From Flammeovirgaceae bacterium UBA7330 (GTDB lineage Bacteria; Bacteroidota; Bacteroidia; Cytophagales; Cyclobacteriaceae), in contig DKPQ01000008.1 in the NCBI GenBank assembly GCA_002471275.1, forward strand, positions 1 to 61,630: 61,630 nucleotides of DNA, read 5' to 3'. The notes under the pieces were generated by a model. The model saw nothing but the letters and a program-made list of their open reading frames with translations. It searched no databases and had not been told where the DNA came from. The translations under genes were made by a program, and so were the position numbers. Shown here piece after piece: positions 26,428-35,439 of this stretch; the stretch's first letter is position 1, and each line of letters begins with the position of its first letter.

Positions 26428-26456
26428 CGCAACCGCTGTAGCAACAGTGTATTGCG
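26428..26456. repeat. Nested inverted repeat before sulfatase gene
   Basis: CGCAA (26428-26432) pairs with TTGCG (26452-26456) and CTGT (26436-26439) with ACAG (26444-26447), giving a two-tier hairpin between the phosphoesterase stop and the sulfatase start. No T-run follows. It may be an operator, a weak terminator or an mRNA leader element. Confidence 0.4.
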
Positions 26457-26515
26457 TCTAATTAATTAATTTGCGTTGCAGGGATGTTTAGTCCTTTTAA
26501 AAAAACCAAATTAAC

Positions 26516-28069
26516 ATGAACCCAACCTCACCTGCTTATATTAAGCTGAAGAAACTATTTACTCCCTTGTTTATTTTGGGAGTCCTTACGCTATGCCTGT
26601 CTGCCTGCACTTCAACACAGACGGATACTGAGCCAGACAGACCACACATCATCCTCATGATGGGTGATGACCATGGCTTTGAAGAGACAGGATATAATGG
26701 ACATCCCTTCCTGAAAACGCCGGTTCTGGATGAGATGGCAGCAAAGGGTTTACGTCTCGATCAGTTTTACTCAGCACATCCCTCATGCTCGCCCACACGT
26801 GGGAGTATCATTACCGGTAGGCATCCTAACAGGTATGGTACCTACACACCTAACTATTCCATGAGACCGGAAGAAATTTCGATTGCCAGCCTGCTCAAAG
26901 AAGCAGGATATGCAACGGGTCATTTTGGTAAATGGCATGTTGGGCCCGTGAAAAAAGAGTCCCCTACCAGCCCGGGAGCCATGGGATTCGATGAATGGCT
27001 TTCACATGATAATTTCTTTGAACTTGACCCCGTCCTCAGCCGCAATGGTGAGGCTCCGGAGCAGATCATGGGAGAAAGCTCGGAAATCATCATTGATGAA
27101 ACGATCAGTTTCTTCAAAAAATCAACGGCTAAGAATCAACCTGTTTTCGCCATTGTGTGGTTTGGCTCTCCTCATGAGCCTTACCAGGGACTTTCCGAGG
27201 ATCTGGCATTGTACGAAGATCTTCCGGATTCATTGAGTGAACATTTCACCAGGCTCACTTCGCTGATTACCGGTTCAGGAACTGAAAGACCTTTGGATTC
27301 AGTGCTACAGGAGCGATTTGCAGAGATCACAGCCATGGACCGGGCAATCGGTAAGCTGCGGTCATTTTTGAAAGAAGAGGGTGTAGCAGACAACACGCTA
27401 CTTTGGTATTGTGGAGACAATGGCATTCCTTCCAGTGGATTATACAACTCAAAATTCCATGGTCTCAAGGGAACGATCTACGAAGGGGGAACCCGTGTAC
27501 CCGGGATCATTGAGTGGCCTGCTGGTGTTGGCAAACCATTTACTTCAGGCGTTAATGCTGTTACCACGGACATGCTTCCTACACTGGCTGAGCTGTTGGA
27601 TCTGAAACTCCCTGACCGACCTATCGATGGTGTAAGTCTGATGCCGTTGATCAATGGAGAAATGAAGGCAAGACCTGAGCCCATAGGATTCTGGATGTTT
27701 GACACGAAACACCTGACAGATGATCAGCCATATATCGATCCTGAGCTTCAGCAAGGAACCACACCTCTGGCCAAGAAAATGGCTGGTGTATATACCCGAA
27801 GTTTCAGGAATTTCCATCACCCGGAAATCACTGAAGAAGATTACCTGGGAGATCGATCCTGGCTGGACAATACTTATAAACTTGTGATCCGTGAAGAAGG
27901 CGATGAGGTGATCAGGGAATTGTTTGACATACGACAGGATCCCGGGGAAGGGATAAACATCATCGAAAGCAAGCCCGATATAGCCAAAGAAATGGAGACA
28001 CAGCTCACCGAATGGCAGGGATCAGTACTGAAAAGCCTGACAGGCGCAGATTATCAATTGAAAAAATAA
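26516..28069 (+). CDS. S1-type sulfatase lipoprotein
   Basis: Removes sulfate esters from glycans. 517 residues with a lipobox LSAC at 28-31, so it is lipid-anchored. The alkaline-phosphatase-like metal site begins at MGDDHG (about 49-54). The formylglycine site is C91-S-P-T-R95, followed by GSIITGRHP, the classic type I sulfatase signature, so maturation by anaerobic sulfatase-maturing enzyme or FGE is needed (neither is in the window). GKWHVG and CGDNG are further family motifs. It precedes the GH29 fucosidase by 8 bp. Confidence 0.93.
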   Translation: MNPTSPAYIKLKKLFTPLFILGVLTLCLSACTSTQTDTEPDRPHIILMMGDDHGFEETGYNGHPFLKTPVLDEMAAKGLRLDQFYSAHPSCSPTRGSIITGRHPNRYGTYTPNYSMRPEEISIASLLKEAGYATGHFGKWHVGPVKKESPTSPGAMGFDEWLSHDNFFELDPVLSRNGEAPEQIMGESSEIIIDETISFFKKSTAKNQPVFAIVWFGSPHEPYQGLSEDLALYEDLPDSLSEHFTRLTSLITGSGTERPLDSVLQERFAEITAMDRAIGKLRSFLKEEGVADNTLLWYCGDNGIPSSGLYNSKFHGLKGTIYEGGTRVPGIIEWPAGVGKPFTSGVNAVTTDMLPTLAELLDLKLPDRPIDGVSLMPLINGEMKARPEPIGFWMFDTKHLTDDQPYIDPELQQGTTPLAKKMAGVYTRSFRNFHHPEITEEDYLGDRSWLDNTYKLVIREEGDEVIRELFDIRQDPGEGINIIESKPDIAKEMETQLTEWQGSVLKSLTGADYQLKK

Positions 28070-28077
28070 AACCAGAC

Positions 28078-29418
28078 ATGCAAATAAAATCCTACCTATT
28101 CATATTTCTATTCATTGGTGCACTCGGCGTTCAAGCCCAGGAAAGTGATAACTGGCTCCTGAAAGTACAACGCAACAAACCTGAGCGGGTCGAGTGGTTT
28201 AAAGATCTGGGTTTCGGGATGTTTATCCACTGGAGCCATGATGTACAGCTGGGCTCAGTGATCAGCCATTCTATGGTCGGGGCTTCTGAGGACTACCTGG
28301 ATTTCTTTGTGAATGAATTACCCAAAACTTTTAATCCGGTGGATTTCAATCCTGATGCCTGGGCAGATTATGCGAAGCTGGCTGGAATGAAATACGTGGT
28401 TTTCACGGCCAAGCATCACTCAGGGTTCTGCATGTTTCATACGGAGACAACCGATTTCTCCATTGAAAACACTCCATTCCAGCGGGATGCCACTAAGGAG
28501 ATACTGGAAGCATTCAGAGCAAAGGGTATCGCGGTAGGGCTGTACTTTTCACCGGATGACTTCACCTACCTATATAACAATGGGCTCCCCATCGACAGGG
28601 ATTCTCCTAAGAGTCTGCCAGGAGGAAACCCTGCGTTAATGGATTTCACTAAGAAACAGCTAAAAGAATTGCTAACCAATTATGGGAAGATAGATATGAT
28701 CTTTCTGGATGGTCAAACACAGAAACATGAGTGGATCAACACGGAGCTGGCAGCCTATTGCTGGGACCTGGACCCGGACATCCTTGTGACAAGAGGTGGC
28801 ATGAAAACACCGGAACAGAACCTACCCAATCAGCCGTTGGAGGGTCCCTGGGAGGCCTGTTTCACGATGGGAACCCAATGGCAATACAAACCCACCAATG
28901 AAAGCTATAAGTCTGGCACCAGGCTGATTGAAATGTTGATTGAGACCCGGGCCAAAGGAGGAAACCTGTTACTAAATGTTGGTCCGGATGAGACAGGACG
29001 TTTACCGGTTGAGCAGATCCAGCGACTACAGGAGATCGCCCTATGGCGGGTGGTCAACCAGGAAGCTATTTATGGTATCGAACCCTTTGAGATCACTAAT
29101 GAGGATTTTGTCTGGTATACCAAAAAGCCGGGAGAGAATACGGTATATGCTTTTATTACTGGTATGGATTTGCCTCATGGCAAAAGAAAACAATTGCTGC
29201 TGGAGCGACTTTCGGGAACGTCAGACACCAAAATCTCCGTACTGGGCCATGATGGCAAAACGCTTGAGTACAATCCAGGTGCCGATGTGGTTCCCTGGTG
29301 CAAACCAGCAAAAAACGGGCTCATCGTCAGCTTTACCCGGTCTCAGCGATTATACAACGATAAAAAGTGGCCCAACCCAATTGTGCTGAAGCTGGAAGGT
29401 GTGGAGTATAGGGAGTGA
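28078..29418 (+). CDS. GH29 alpha-L-fucosidase
   Basis: Releases alpha-linked L-fucose with retention. Frame opens earlier, but the ATG at 28078 is best because it starts a signal peptide (MQIKSYLFIFLFIGALGVQA) and lies 8 bp after the sulfatase stop; the product is 446 residues. Typical GH29 segments are WFKDLGFGMFIHWS, FTAKHHSGFCMFHT with the H-H pair near 112-113, and IDMIFLDGQTQ, whose D211 is the likely nucleophile. A C-terminal beta-sandwich follows. A 150-bp relic of an almost identical 3' end is found 1.3 kb downstream at 30725-30888. Confidence 0.93.
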   Translation: MQIKSYLFIFLFIGALGVQAQESDNWLLKVQRNKPERVEWFKDLGFGMFIHWSHDVQLGSVISHSMVGASEDYLDFFVNELPKTFNPVDFNPDAWADYAKLAGMKYVVFTAKHHSGFCMFHTETTDFSIENTPFQRDATKEILEAFRAKGIAVGLYFSPDDFTYLYNNGLPIDRDSPKSLPGGNPALMDFTKKQLKELLTNYGKIDMIFLDGQTQKHEWINTELAAYCWDLDPDILVTRGGMKTPEQNLPNQPLEGPWEACFTMGTQWQYKPTNESYKSGTRLIEMLIETRAKGGNLLLNVGPDETGRLPVEQIQRLQEIALWRVVNQEAIYGIEPFEITNEDFVWYTKKPGENTVYAFITGMDLPHGKRKQLLLERLSGTSDTKISVLGHDGKTLEYNPGADVVPWCKPAKNGLIVSFTRSQRLYNDKKWPNPIVLKLEGVEYRE

Positions 29419-29494
29419 TAATGAGAAAAAATCTGGCAGTTTATTCGCCCAAATCATACTTCCAGCTGTGACGACAATGCTACATGAGAATGCT

Positions 29495-30661
29495 CTACAG
29501 CTTTTTCATATTTTGGGACTTTATAAAATCATTGATATTGCCAACTTTAATATCTTTTTCCAGGTGAAAAGCTTCATCAACAGGCGCTATAACCCAGGAA
29601 ATATCCGGTTTAAGGTCCCTTTTAATATTATAAAAGCCCTTACCTAGTTTGGGGCTTTTACTTGCTTTACATTCGATCAATATTTTTCTATTCCCTCTTT
29701 CTAGGATTAAGTCTACTTCTGCCCCCGCAGTTGATCTGAAAAAAAAAGCTTCATGCCCTACAAAAAAGGATAGGATGTTCTCAATCGCGATCCCTTCCCA
29801 TGAAGCTCCAAATACGGGATGGGAAAACAGCTCGTCTTTCGAGTCAATTTTTAATATACCAGTCAGTATGCCGGAATCCCGCAGATAGACTCTAGGCGAT
29901 TTTATTAGACGCTTTCCGTAATTATTGTGATAGGGTGAAAGTAACCGGACCATAAAAGTCTGAACCAAAATATCTACATAGGTCCTCACTGTTGTATGAC
30001 TTACCTGAAGGGAATTGGCTAATTGTGAATAATTGATAACCTGCCCGTGATAATGAGCCAACATCCCCCATAACCTCCTCATATTTTCAACAGAAATATT
30101 GAATCCAAATTGCGCTATATCTCTTTCTAAAAATGTTCGGATAAAATTTTCTCTCCAGGTTATGCTGCTTTGATTAGAAGGTGCAAGATAACTTTTAGGA
30201 AAACCTCCCCGAAGCCAATATTTCATCAAATCAAAAGAACCACCATCCAATTCCTGCATGGTAAAGACTGACAGTTCCACATAGGCAATTCTTCCAGCAA
30301 GGGATTCCGAAGATTGTTTTATTAGCTCAGGAGACGCACTACCCAGGATTAGAAACTGGCCATTTTTACCCTGATCATCCACTATACTTCGGATTAAGGG
30401 AAAGAAGTCAGGTTTTCTCTGAATTTCATCCAGACAGATCAGCTTATCATTATTTGCATCAAAATATAGCTCAGGCTGGTTTAGTTTAGCTAAATCAGAA
30501 TCTCTCTCAAGATCCAGATAAACTGTAGGGTTTTTGACATCTTCGAGAATCCTTTTGGCCAGGGTCGACTTACCACATTGTCTTGGCCCGAGGAGGGCTA
30601 CCACTGGAAAATCCTTTAATAGCTGAATTATTTCTTTTGTTTTCTCTCTGGAAACATACAT
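29495..30661 (-). CDS. AAA ATPase with DUF4143 domain
   Basis: A 388-residue ATPase: Walker A LLGPRQCGKST near residues 22-32, Walker B LICLDEIQR near 77, a sensor-like ILGSASPELI, then a C-terminal DUF4143 nuclease-like domain with RSTAGAEVDLIL and ILIECKASK, the latter like a PD-(D/E)xK core. Family members are common, often solitary, accessory genes of unknown role. Transcribed against the flanking PUL arms, it lies between the fucosidase and a relic of a second fucosidase 3' end, which suggests insertion into the locus. Its start codon sits in one arm of a 17-bp palindrome. Confidence 0.9.
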   Translation of the reverse strand: MYVSREKTKEIIQLLKDFPVVALLGPRQCGKSTLAKRILEDVKNPTVYLDLERDSDLAKLNQPELYFDANNDKLICLDEIQRKPDFFPLIRSIVDDQGKNGQFLILGSASPELIKQSSESLAGRIAYVELSVFTMQELDGGSFDLMKYWLRGGFPKSYLAPSNQSSITWRENFIRTFLERDIAQFGFNISVENMRRLWGMLAHYHGQVINYSQLANSLQVSHTTVRTYVDILVQTFMVRLLSPYHNNYGKRLIKSPRVYLRDSGILTGILKIDSKDELFSHPVFGASWEGIAIENILSFFVGHEAFFFRSTAGAEVDLILERGNRKILIECKASKSPKLGKGFYNIKRDLKPDISWVIAPVDEAFHLEKDIKVGNINDFIKSQNMKKL

Positions 30662-30697
30662 TGCAAATTGAAAATATTACTTTCAATTTGCAATGTA
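30657..30697. promoter_or_regulatory. Palindrome over start codon of DUF4143 ATPase
   Basis: Perfect 17-bp arms, 30657-30673 and 30681-30697, with a 7-base spacer; the arm contains TTGCAAATTGAAA. The ATG of the ATPase (30659-30661 on the minus strand) lies inside the proximal arm, so a protein bound to this site, or an mRNA hairpin, would cover initiation. Possibly an autoregulatory operator (inference). Confidence 0.7.
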
Positions 30698-30724
30698 AAA
30701 TTAATCACTAATCTTTCCAAATGT

Positions 30725-30888
30725 CAGGATGGAAATACATTGGAACAAATCCCGGAGCAGACGTAGTTCCCTGGAGCAGACCAGCAAAAAACGGGCTCAT
30801 CGTCAGCTTTACCCGGTCTCAGCAGCTGTACAACGATAAAAAGTGCCCAACCCGATTGTGCTAAAGCTGGAAGGTGTGGAGTATTAGG
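30725..30888 (+). pseudogene. Relic of a fucosidase 3' end
   Basis: This stretch aligns with the last about 55 codons of the intact fucosidase (matching 29250-29415). It encodes, with small indels, DGNTLE, NPGADVVPW, RPAKNGLIVSFTRSQ and LYNDKK, then loses a base at 30844 and drops out of frame. A 43-base run starting CCAGCAAAAAACGGG is identical in both copies. No other part of the enzyme is present. It is the remainder of a second, nearly identical fucosidase copy or of a rearrangement. Confidence 0.85.
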
Positions 30889-30901
30889 GCAGAGTAATTG
30901 C

Positions 30902-32365
30902 TTAATAGTTACCCTTCAGTAATGGATCATTGATCTCGGTCATTTTCTCATGGATTTTGTCCGTCAGGGTTCTGATGACTGTTCGGACCTCCTCCGACTG
31001 GCTATTGATGAGATTATGATTCTCTGCAGGATCTTCGGACAGGTGATATAGCTCATGACGTCCAGGGTCCTTAAAGTCCAAAGTCAGCTTCCATTCCGGG
31101 GTTCTGTAAGTACGCATGTAAGACTGGCTGTAGTTGATCATACTGTATTCGGCATAGATGTTGTTATCCCAGGAGACCTGTTCATCTTTTAATAGCGGTA
31201 CCAGGCTTCTTCCACGAATCGGTTGTTCTTCAGGCAACTGAGCACCTGCCATGTCCACCACAGTGGGATACCAGTCCAGGCTGAGCATATTTTCTTCAAT
31301 CACCATTCCTGCACTGGTCACTCCGGGCCACTTGATGATGGCCGGTACTTTGAGTGAATTGTCATACATGTTGGGTCGGGAGTTTTTGGCCAGGTTCTCC
31401 TGAGCAGGTATTTCAGTATTCAGGATCCAGTACCCATTACCTTTATGCTCGATTCCATTGTGTCCCATGTTATAGCCATGATCTGAAGTGAAGATCACAA
31501 TCGTTTCATCTTCAATACCCATCGCTTCCAGCAAGGACAGAACGCGTCCAATATTTCGATCCACCCCGCTGATGCTGGCCATGTATTCCTTCATCTTGCG
31601 CTTCACTTTCTCGATGTCCAGATCATGAAAATCGGGATTAGGAATTTCAGGATCCAGCTGATCATAGGGTGCCCAGTCCTCATCTGCAACAGGAAGCCAT
31701 TTGGCATGTGGGGCTCGATAATGAAGACTCAGCAGAAAGGGTTTATCATCACTATTTCTGATAAATTCCATGGCATAGTCAGTCAGAATATCCGCAGTAA
31801 GCCCCTTGAACTGCTGCATCTTTCCATCCACCTCCAATGGTGGGTCCACCGGAGAAGTCCCTCCCCCATTCAATCCCATAAAGTAGTCATAACCATGGTT
31901 GGTGGGGTGATATTTTTTAGAGCCATCCTCCGTCCATATACCCACATGCCACTTACCTACCAGGCCCGTCCGATATCCTGCATCTCTGAGTACCTCAGGA
32001 AAAGTAATGCTTTCAGGAGATAACCCTATTTCTAAATCTGGATTATAAAGCCGATGTCCTATTTGCGGAATAAAGTCCAACACATTGTGCTCACTGGCAT
32101 ACTGACTCGTCATCAGGCTTACCCTGGCCGGACTGCAGACCGGTGTGGTAACAAACGAATTGGGTAAATAAGCTCCTTCGCTAGCGAGGCGATCAAGGTT
32201 GGGTGTATGGATCTGGGCATTACCGCTTCTTCCCAATCCCCAGTCCGCCTGGTCATCGGTATAGATAAAGAGGATGTTCGGAGGTTTAGGGGGTTGGGTG
32301 GGGGTGCATTGAACAAACAATGAACTCAGTGAAACAGCGATAATTATTTTAGAGAATATCTTCAT
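30902..32365 (-). CDS. S1-type sulfatase lipoprotein
   Basis: A 487-residue sulfatase with lipobox FVQC (17-20). YTDDQADWG supplies the first metal ligands and C77-S-P-A-R81 the formylglycine site. GKWHVGIW, TSDHGYNMG and FIRNSDDKPFLLSLHYRAPH are typical of GAG- or fucan-type family S1 enzymes. It is flanked by two relics: a fucosidase 3' end before its stop and an FG-GAP gene 3' end beyond its start. It therefore appears to be the only intact gene of a separate piece of locus. The substrate is unknown. Confidence 0.92.
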   Translation of the reverse strand: MKIFSKIIIAVSLSSLFVQCTPTQPPKPPNILFIYTDDQADWGLGRSGNAQIHTPNLDRLASEGAYLPNSFVTTPVCSPARVSLMTSQYASEHNVLDFIPQIGHRLYNPDLEIGLSPESITFPEVLRDAGYRTGLVGKWHVGIWTEDGSKKYHPTNHGYDYFMGLNGGGTSPVDPPLEVDGKMQQFKGLTADILTDYAMEFIRNSDDKPFLLSLHYRAPHAKWLPVADEDWAPYDQLDPEIPNPDFHDLDIEKVKRKMKEYMASISGVDRNIGRVLSLLEAMGIEDETIVIFTSDHGYNMGHNGIEHKGNGYWILNTEIPAQENLAKNSRPNMYDNSLKVPAIIKWPGVTSAGMVIEENMLSLDWYPTVVDMAGAQLPEEQPIRGRSLVPLLKDEQVSWDNNIYAEYSMINYSQSYMRTYRTPEWKLTLDFKDPGRHELYHLSEDPAENHNLINSQSEEVRTVIRTLTDKIHEKMTEINDPLLKGNY

Positions 32366-32372
32366 TTAACAT

Positions 32373-32435
32373 CTATTCATTATCCAGGTAGTAAAAGTGA
32401 CCATCTTCGGCTCCAATTAAAAGATCTGGTTTCCA
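32373..32435 (-). pseudogene. Relic of an FG-GAP lipoprotein 3' end
   Basis: On the minus strand this stretch encodes WKPDLLIGAEDGHFYYLDN then a stop, closely matching the last residues of the intact FG-GAP protein (ELLVGAEDGHFYYLKD, gene 36907-38865). Upstream of position 32435 the similarity ends. No frame continues into a repeat protein. Only about 19 codons remain, so this is a truncated copy, in the expected place just upstream of a sulfatase. Confidence 0.8.
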
Positions 32436-32508
32436 TTTCAAAATTATTAAGCAATTGAGATATGGGATATTGGTTAATAAGCTTTCCATTTTGGATTGAA
32501 ATTAATGA

Positions 32509-33882
32509 TCAATCTTTTGATCTTAGGCGATCAAACTCAACTTCACGACACCACTGCTCTAACTTAACTTTCATTTCATTATAGATACCAGATTCCTCAG
32601 CTGCATAATTGATTGATTCACTCGGGTCATTTTTGATATTGTAGAGAACTGGTTTGATATCTGCTTCCCCTTCAGGGATACCCCTGGTAATGAATGGTCG
32701 GACGAGCTTCCATTCTCCCCGTCTCATCGCAGCATTGTGCGAATAATATGGAACTCCTCTATTCCATTGCCAAAAATACTGGACCAGGGAATCTCCTTCA
32801 TTTGAGCCCTTAAGCAAATGATCAAGACTTCTTCCGTCCAAAGCTTGAGGTGCATCAAATTCCAAGTGACAGAGGTTTAATAGCGTGGGGAAAATATCAG
32901 AGAAATGTGCAAGATCATCAACTTTTATCTCCTTGAAATGACCCGACCAGTTGAACAGAAGCGGAACTCGAATCCCCCCTTCGTTGACGGTATATTTGGT
33001 TCCCTTAAGGTCAAAATTGAATCTTGTACCAACCAGGGGATCCGGACCATTATCACTGGCAAAAATGATGATCGTATTTTCTCTTAAGCCTAAATCTTCC
33101 AATGTATTGATCAACTTACCAATTCCCCTATCCATCACCTCAATCATTGCATAGACTTTAGAAGTCTTTTCATCGAAACCTTTATTGGTATAAAATTCAA
33201 TTAAATCTTCCGGAGCACCCAAAGGTCGATGAGGAGCATAGTGAGCCAGGTGCAAAAAGAACGGTTGATCTTTGTTTTGCTTGATGTAATCAATCGCATG
33301 ATCGGAAATGACGTCTGTCAGATACTCCTTTTTATAGGTCTGATAGGTGCCATTAATATCCAGCTTAAAGTCAAAGTAGTTTACAATATCAAACCCCATA
33401 AACCCTCTGAATTCTTCAAATCCTCGCTTCATTGGGTGATACTGCTCTTCCTTTCCTAAATGCCACTTTCCAATCAATGCTGTTTTATAGCCATTCGTTT
33501 TAAATACATCAGCTATGGTGACTTGATCCAGGTACAGGCTGGTAAACTCAGGGTAACGCTCAAGGTTAAGGCTGACCACTCCGGTTCGATGAGGGTATCT
33601 ACCAGTGAGAAGACATGCCCTGGCAGGTGCACACACTGCAGAACCAGAATAGGCCTGGTTAAACCAGACGCTTTCCCGAATTAGTTTATCAAGGTTTGGA
33701 GTCTTATTTATCCCACCATTGAAACTGGAAATATCCCCCAATGCCATGTCATCTGCTAGTATAAGGATGACATTAGGTTTATTCCTGGTATTCTCTGAAG
33801 CGTAAATCTTAAAGACTGAACTAAAAAGTACAGTAAGTATGATCAACCTTATAGCCGTAATTATCTGCCGACTAGAAGCCAT
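32509..33882 (-). CDS. S1-type sulfatase
   Basis: A 457-residue secreted sulfatase, counting from the ATG at 33880-33882, which gives a signal peptide MASSRQIITAIRLIILTV to about residue 29. Earlier in-frame ATGs at 33913 and 33922 add a charged extension and seem less likely. Metal site ILADDMALGD and formylglycine site C-A-P-A-R in SGSAVCAPARACLLTGR are intact (C98 counted from the 33924 ATG). GKWHLGKEEQYHP and ASDNGPDPLVG are further family motifs. It is not lipid-anchored, unlike its neighbours. It is part of a four-sulfatase string transcribed after SusCD and the FG-GAP gene. Confidence 0.92.
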   Translation of the reverse strand: MASSRQIITAIRLIILTVLFSSVFKIYASENTRNKPNVILILADDMALGDISSFNGGINKTPNLDKLIRESVWFNQAYSGSAVCAPARACLLTGRYPHRTGVVSLNLERYPEFTSLYLDQVTIADVFKTNGYKTALIGKWHLGKEEQYHPMKRGFEEFRGFMGFDIVNYFDFKLDINGTYQTYKKEYLTDVISDHAIDYIKQNKDQPFFLHLAHYAPHRPLGAPEDLIEFYTNKGFDEKTSKVYAMIEVMDRGIGKLINTLEDLGLRENTIIIFASDNGPDPLVGTRFNFDLKGTKYTVNEGGIRVPLLFNWSGHFKEIKVDDLAHFSDIFPTLLNLCHLEFDAPQALDGRSLDHLLKGSNEGDSLVQYFWQWNRGVPYYSHNAAMRRGEWKLVRPFITRGIPEGEADIKPVLYNIKNDPSESINYAAEESGIYNEMKVKLEQWCREVEFDRLRSKD

Positions 33883-33948
33883 ATACTCTTTAACTTTTAA
33901 TTTTGACTGTTGCATGGATAGCATTGAATTAGCAGGTTAAAAAAGAAT

Positions 33949-35436
33949 TTATTTTCTGATGGGTAACCTGGCATTGACCGTTTTCAGGTATGTCAACAAC
34001 TCATTCTTCAGGGATATTGCCAAATCAGGTTTGTCCATCGTCAGGCTATTTGACTCCTGAATATCGTCTTCAAGGTTATACAGCTCAACACGCTCGTCCT
34101 CATAAAAATATAACAGCTTATGTTTCCCCTTCCGAATGGCTGATTGCGGAAGTGTCCTCGCCTTCTGCTCATCTTCCACACCCACTTGTTCGGATGCCTC
34201 ATAAAACGACGGCCCTTCAGGATGGTAATATGGAAAATGCCAGAAAAGTGGCCTGGCTTCCAAATCCGAATCCTGATCAAAAAGTGGAACTAATGATTTC
34301 CCATCCAATTCATCATTTTGATTTTTACCACCAGCTACCTCCAGAAAGGTCGGTAACAGATCCGTTTGTATCACCGGGTCTGTACTGATCGTTCCTGGCT
34401 CGACATGTCCGGGCCACCTCACCATCATGGGGATCCTTATGCCTCCTTCATACAAATGCCATTTGCTTCCTCTCAAGGGTCTATTGAATGCATGGTCAGG
34501 GTGACCACCATTGTCGGAGGTGAATACGACCAACGTATTTTCTCTCAATTCCAGGTCATCCAGAGCATCCAGAAGCTGGCCCACATAATGATCCATTGTT
34601 TCCACAAAGGCAGCATATTTTATGCGGGCTTCAGAAACATCATTACCTGCTTTTTGTCGGTATTTATCGATAAGCCATTCCAGCCGGTTGCTAAGTGGAG
34701 TGTGTACATAATAATGGCTGACATAAAGGAAAAATGGGTCTGGGCTTTCGCTGTTCTCATTCAAAAATCTAATAGCATTTTCGGTCAATGAATCAATCGG
34801 AAACTCTCCCACTTTATATTCAGGAAAATCCTTTCCTTTGACATAACCATAAGGATGCGATCCAAATGTTTCAGCCGCCCAATCAAATCCCTGCTGACGC
34901 GGTCCCAGGGTCGGACTCCATCCTTTGTATCGTTTATAATGTGGTGCTACATGCCATTTTCCTACAATCCCAGTATTGTATCCCTGTTGATTGAGTACTT
35001 CAGCAAGCGTTTCTTCCTCCAGTGGTAAAGCCAGTGTGTAAGGTGGAGGGATCAGTGGCATTTCTTCAAATCTGGATTTCCATTCAGGTGAGTCCCATGC
35101 ATATTGGTCCCTTTCGTACTTCGTTACAAATTCAAAATTCAATCTTGCAGGTGACTTACCCGAAAGCAATGCTGCACGGGATGGAGAACACAATGGTGCT
35201 GCCGCATAGGCATCCGTAAACTTCATTCCTTCAGCTGCCAACCGATCAATGTTAGGGGTTTCTGTCAGGTCATTTCCAAATGCGCTACCATAGCAGGAAA
35301 GATCAGAATACCCCAGATCATCGACATAGATTAACAGGATATTTGGAGATCGAGAATCTCCTTCAAAATCACACCGGACAAACGCAATGAGTATGGCTGT
35401 AGTTAAAACGATTCTAAGTGTTTTCATCCAGACCAT
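33949..35436 (-). CDS. S1-type sulfatase lipoprotein
   Basis: 495 residues. Lipobox FVRC (19-22), metal site YVDDLGYSD and formylglycine site C83-S-P-S-R87 with AALLSGK. GKWHVAPHYK and TSDNGGHPDHAF are typical downstream motifs. A second ATG at 35425-35427 is a possible start. The start is three bases past the stop of the preceding sulfatase gene and the stop is 25 bp before the next start codon, so it is clearly cotranscribed. Specificity may differ from its neighbours because the sequences are only distantly alike. Confidence 0.92.
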   Translation of the reverse strand: MVWMKTLRIVLTTAILIAFVRCDFEGDSRSPNILLIYVDDLGYSDLSCYGSAFGNDLTETPNIDRLAAEGMKFTDAYAAAPLCSPSRAALLSGKSPARLNFEFVTKYERDQYAWDSPEWKSRFEEMPLIPPPYTLALPLEEETLAEVLNQQGYNTGIVGKWHVAPHYKRYKGWSPTLGPRQQGFDWAAETFGSHPYGYVKGKDFPEYKVGEFPIDSLTENAIRFLNENSESPDPFFLYVSHYYVHTPLSNRLEWLIDKYRQKAGNDVSEARIKYAAFVETMDHYVGQLLDALDDLELRENTLVVFTSDNGGHPDHAFNRPLRGSKWHLYEGGIRIPMMVRWPGHVEPGTISTDPVIQTDLLPTFLEVAGGKNQNDELDGKSLVPLFDQDSDLEARPLFWHFPYYHPEGPSFYEASEQVGVEDEQKARTLPQSAIRKGKHKLLYFYEDERVELYNLEDDIQESNSLTMDKPDLAISLKNELLTYLKTVNARLPIRK

Positions 35437-35439
35437 TAA

